Below are positions 61,100 to 64,000 of a stretch of 64,000 bases of DNA, one piece after another. The DNA is from Dyadobacter fanqingshengii. GTDB lineage: Bacteria > Bacteroidota > Bacteroidia > Cytophagales > Spirosomataceae. The DNA lies in assembly GCF_023822005.2 (NCBI RefSeq), contig NZ_CP098806.1:1054001-1118000 (forward strand). Direction: 5' to 3'. The stretch's first letter is position 1. Every line of letters begins with the position of its first letter. Below the pieces are notes generated by a model that saw nothing but the letters and a program-made list of their open reading frames with translations, was not told the origin of the DNA and made no database searches. The translations under genes were made by a program, and so were the position numbers.

Positions 61100-62079
61100 A
61101 GGAAAAAGACTTTGTATCGCAAAGCGCCGCGAAGTGTCCAGTAAACAGAAAGATACGGAATTATCAATGATGTGACGATCATTTCAGTGCGGTGAGACAA
61201 GGACATATCAGTGCCTCTCAGCCGTTTTGAAATAAACAAAATCAATGCAAAAGCCCAGACTGATAACGCTATAAATGCCAGACTTTCGGAGCCTGACAAG
61301 AATGCGATGACGGAAACAATGCTTGAAATAATGATCGTATAGTAGTTCCAGACCGGGCTGCGGGCAATCTTTTTCCTGTATAGCTCGGGATGCTTCTTAA
61401 ATAATAATGCATTGAACATACTTTTTTGCTGATCCCGGATGCTCGTGCCCCAGGAAGCTGCCCTTGCGGGATGGCAAATCACCGCCCCGGGTACATGAAT
61501 GATAGGCAAATTCTCTTTCAAAAGCTTAAATTGCAATTCGGAATCTTCACGCCAGGCGATTGGGAAATCTTCATCAAAGCCTCCGATCCGGTCGAGTGCG
61601 GCTCGGGAACAAGCGCAATTTGCCGTAATGAATTCTGCTGTGGAAAGGTGTGCCACATTCTTCTGATAATCTGTCGGACGCGCCGGAACAGGAACAATTA
61701 CCTTGCCTGTAAATCCTATATATAACTGATTGCGAAGCTGATAACTGGTCCAGTATGCATCCAGCCAGTGACTTTCGGGTATGCAGTCGTCATCTGTGAA
61801 GACAACCAACTCGCCAGCGCCCTTTTTCCACCCATAATTCCGCGCAGCGGCCGGACCGCGCTTAACGGGAAGCTCATGGAACGATAGCGGGAAATCAGGA
61901 TGTGTTTGTATTAAATCATTGATCAGCGAACGCGTTGCCTCGTCCGGGCCATCGGAAATAACCAGGACCTCAAACGAGCAATCCGGACAATGTTGTAGCC
62001 GGATCGCGTCGAGGCACCGGCTTAGCAAAGCCGGACGCCGGTAAGTAGGAATAATAACGCTTATGCTCGCTGTCCCCAT
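61096..62079 (-). CDS. glycosyltransferase family 2 with C-terminal membrane segments
   Basis: 327 aa. SISVIIPTYRRPALLSRCLDAI, FEVLVISDGPDEAT and VVFTDDDCIPESHWLDAYW (DxD metal site) mark a GT2 domain of GT-A fold (about residues 1-215). Two to three hydrophobic stretches follow (YYTIIISSIVSVIAFLSG, LAFIALSVWAFALILFI), which fix it to the membrane. It overlaps both neighbours by 1 and 4 nt, consistent with a polycistronic surface-glycan unit. Confidence 0.92.
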   Translation of the reverse strand: MGTASISVIIPTYRRPALLSRCLDAIRLQHCPDCSFEVLVISDGPDEATRSLINDLIQTHPDFPLSFHELPVKRGPAAARNYGWKKGAGELVVFTDDDCIPESHWLDAYWTSYQLRNQLYIGFTGKVIVPVPARPTDYQKNVAHLSTAEFITANCACSRAALDRIGGFDEDFPIAWREDSELQFKLLKENLPIIHVPGAVICHPARAASWGTSIRDQQKSMFNALLFKKHPELYRKKIARSPVWNYYTIIISSIVSVIAFLSGSESLAFIALSVWAFALILFISKRLRGTDMSLSHRTEMIVTSLIIPYLSVYWTLRGALRYKVFFL

Positions 62080-63791
62080 TATTTTTCAAGTATGAAGGAA
62101 TTGATAATCAATGCATCAAATGGCGAAGTCCAGAAACATTCAATGGCATCCCTGGGCGAACATACAATAGGCTCTCCACGCGTATTGAAAGATGTATTGA
62201 CAAGAACCGGCACACCTGTCAGCTTCTTGAATTCACTGATCAGCTCGTAATAAAGCGGATGTTGCTGCGCATTAATGGTTTGGACGCGGGCTGTCCCGTC
62301 CGTATGCCTTACAGCTGGGATTTGATCTGCTTTGTCGTCCTTAACCGGGTAAACAAAAAGCATAAACGGAGAAACATCAGCATTTTCAAACCATTCAGGC
62401 GCGTCCTCTTCCAAAACTACCGGCGCAACAGGCCTGAAATCTTCACGGTCCTTGATATCATTCAATCTTGCCTGCATGTCGGGATGGATTGGCGATGCGA
62501 GAATAGACCTGCTTCCCAGCGACCGCGGCCCAAATTCCATACGGCCCTGATACCAGGCAATGATTTTGTCCTCGGCCAAAATAGCAGCCGTCTCTTTGGC
62601 AACATCATACAAGCGTTTGTATGGCATTTTTGCCCAGATCATAAATTTTTCAATTTCATCGTCCGTATAATCAGGTCCCCAATAAACATGGTCCATCGGC
62701 GCCGTGTAACGGTCGTTGTGCTGGCTATTCAATTGTACATCAAGCCATTGTGCAGCACCCAATGCAGTTCCGGCGTCGCCTGCGGCAGGTTGCACCCATA
62801 TATTTTTGAACGGGCCTTTATCGCGGATCACGGCATTCATTACACAGTTCAGCGCAACGCCGCCTGCCATGCACAGGTTCTCCGACTTTGTTCCCGTATA
62901 AAGCCAGTTGGCCAGTTTCAAAACCGTTTCTTCCAATGCTTTTTGCAAAGAATGGGCGATATCATGGTGCAGCTGTTCAAAAGGATCTTCTTTCGTACGG
63001 CCAGGACCCCACCATTGTTGCGGGTCAAATTCGTCTATCGTGTATTGACCATTATCCTGAACATGGATTACCGAGTGAAAATCTTCGAGGTAAACCGGCT
63101 TGCCATAGGATGCAAGCGCCATCACTTTGTATTCATCCGATGAATGCAAAAAGCCCAGATACGTAGTGATTTTTTCATACAACATACCCAGCGAATGCGG
63201 CATGTCCACGGTCGAAAGCTGTTCCAGGGAATTGCCTTTGCCCATGAAATAGCCCGTCGTTGCCTTCTCGCCGCGACCATCCAACGTCATTACAGCCGCT
63301 TCGGTAAATGGTGATGGAAAAAACGCGCTCGCCGCGTGTGCGACATGGTGGTTTACAAACTCCCATTTTTCTGTCAATGATCCTGCGTTAGCCAATCGTT
63401 TCTGTAAATGATGCGGATAACCGTCTCGTAACTGCTCCGGCGCCTTGCGAATGTAGTTCAGGAACAAAGTGTCCCAGCCGTTGTAAACGTCAGGCTGAAT
63501 CAGCAAATCGGAACTTGAAAGTAGGTCGTCTTCGTAGACAGAAGCTTCACTAACACCGTCCGGATCAAATGAATATGCAATGCGGTCGACGTCTTTTATG
63601 GTAATACCAGCCGTTTTGAGGCAGTAGTCAATGGCGTGAAATGGCAATTCCCATGTAGAAAAAGGAACAGGGCGCTTACCGTGCTTGATATGCGTAAATC
63701 TTTCTTCCTCGGCTGCGGCAATGATCTTGCCGTCTTTCACGAGTGCAGCGGCCGTATCATGAAATGCCGCGTTAATCCCTAAAATATACAT
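62079..63791 (-). CDS. carbamoyltransferase (NodU/CmcH/TobZ family)
   Basis: 570 aa. MYILGINAAFHDTAAALVKDGKIIAAAEEERF is the N-terminal Kae1-like ATP/metal domain start, with the conserved HDTAA and VNHHVAHAASAFFPSPF. The C-terminal part has MEFGPRSLGSRSILASP and VPVLVNTSFNTRGEPIVCSP, the YrdC-like carbamoyl-adenylate half. It transfers a carbamoyl group from carbamoyl phosphate, by way of carbamoyl-AMP, to a hydroxyl on a sugar or natural product. First visible gene of the operon with GT2 and GT9, so O-carbamoylation of a surface glycan is likely. Confidence 0.95.
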   Translation of the reverse strand: MYILGINAAFHDTAAALVKDGKIIAAAEEERFTHIKHGKRPVPFSTWELPFHAIDYCLKTAGITIKDVDRIAYSFDPDGVSEASVYEDDLLSSSDLLIQPDVYNGWDTLFLNYIRKAPEQLRDGYPHHLQKRLANAGSLTEKWEFVNHHVAHAASAFFPSPFTEAAVMTLDGRGEKATTGYFMGKGNSLEQLSTVDMPHSLGMLYEKITTYLGFLHSSDEYKVMALASYGKPVYLEDFHSVIHVQDNGQYTIDEFDPQQWWGPGRTKEDPFEQLHHDIAHSLQKALEETVLKLANWLYTGTKSENLCMAGGVALNCVMNAVIRDKGPFKNIWVQPAAGDAGTALGAAQWLDVQLNSQHNDRYTAPMDHVYWGPDYTDDEIEKFMIWAKMPYKRLYDVAKETAAILAEDKIIAWYQGRMEFGPRSLGSRSILASPIHPDMQARLNDIKDREDFRPVAPVVLEEDAPEWFENADVSPFMLFVYPVKDDKADQIPAVRHTDGTARVQTINAQQHPLYYELISEFKKLTGVPVLVNTSFNTRGEPIVCSPRDAIECFWTSPFDALIINSFILEK

Positions 63792-64000
63792 AGCTCATTG
63801 GTCAGGTTAAAATGCAGCCCGACCTTACAATGATTATGCCAAGGTATATGCTTGAAAAGGATCGGGTTACGCAGCGCGCCGATCAGCCCGCAAGATGCTA
63901 TACATATAAATGCTTTTTGAGTCTTTAAGGGTAAAAATTTAAATATCGGTTGTTGGGCCGCGATGGCAAGTGGGGATAAACTGTGGACATTCCTCTATTC
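63792..64000. other. upstream region at the window edge, no gene seen
   Basis: About 210 bp without a supported coding sequence. It may hold the promoter of the carbamoyltransferase operon. No consensus TAnnTTTG box, repeat or RNA structure was recognised, and the region continues beyond the window. Confidence 0.4.

Noticed and set aside
62259..63143. Open frame of about 294 codons on the plus strand
   Set aside because: It lies antisense to the carbamoyltransferase gene and shows no protein-like pattern.
1..64000. tRNA, rRNA, CRISPR array, intact IS or prophage
   Set aside because: No cloverleaf, array of spaced repeats, transposase, integrase or phage structural gene was recognised on either strand.

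Overview
The window looks like a chromosomal segment of a Bacteroidota bacterium of the order Cytophagales, most like Dyadobacter. This is judged from protein style and not from a database search. The signs are a SusC/SusD pair, TonB-dependent receptors with a carboxypeptidase-regulatory-like N-terminal domain, many lipoproteins, several families common in Bacteroidota (DUF4468, DUF4932, 7TMR-DISM kinases), little Shine-Dalgarno sequence before starts, and promoters of the TTTG / TAnnTTTG type. I saw no rRNA, tRNA, CRISPR array, intact IS or prophage. About 52 protein genes are supported.

Layout. 1-5.5 kb: the end of a membrane protein gene, two hypothetical genes, a CPA1 cation/proton antiporter and a lipoprotein joining a c-type heme motif to FG-GAP repeats. 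5.5-13.9 kb: a sulfated-glycan locus (SusC-SusD-sulfatase operon, a VOC protein, a second sulfatase). 14.0-14.8 kb: a small accessory island with a palindromic operator, two short genes and a REP-like repeat. 14.8-20.5 kb: a tripartite RND efflux operon. 20.9-24.8 kb: an AI-2E family permease, a PQQ-type sugar dehydrogenase, a Crp/Fnr regulator and a small barrel protein. 24.7-29.7 kb: a TonB receptor plus beta-propeller phytase, divergent from a lipid-anchored PTP-like phosphatase, readable as an inositol-phosphate locus. 29.7-43.7 kb: two orphan histidine kinases, an unnamed flavoprotein operon, a GH43 enzyme, an esterase, a FAD/NAD(P) protein with an AEC transporter, a Rnk-like factor and a DUF932-like protein.

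43.8-50.6 kb: a DUF4932 metallopeptidase-like protein, a membrane AraC regulator, a second Crp/Fnr regulator, a cytosolic alpha-amylase, a lipoprotein and DinD. 50.7-56.5 kb: two dehydrogenase + AraC operons in divergent orientation and a secreted LamG-like protein. All three promoters here carry direct repeats 21-22 bp apart, ending 21-22 bp from a -7 box. 56.5-60.1 kb: a DUF1330-like protein, an LLM oxidoreductase and glycogen debranching enzyme GlgX. 60.1-63.8 kb: an overlapping carbamoyltransferase-GT2-GT9 operon, probably for a surface glycan.

The best candidates for something not yet described are the repeated AraC-promoter geometry, a 48-bp perfect palindrome upstream of dinD whose core is repeated inside the dinD coding sequence, the two-gene flavoprotein operon at 32.2-35.3 kb, and the small operator-controlled island at 14.0-14.8 kb.
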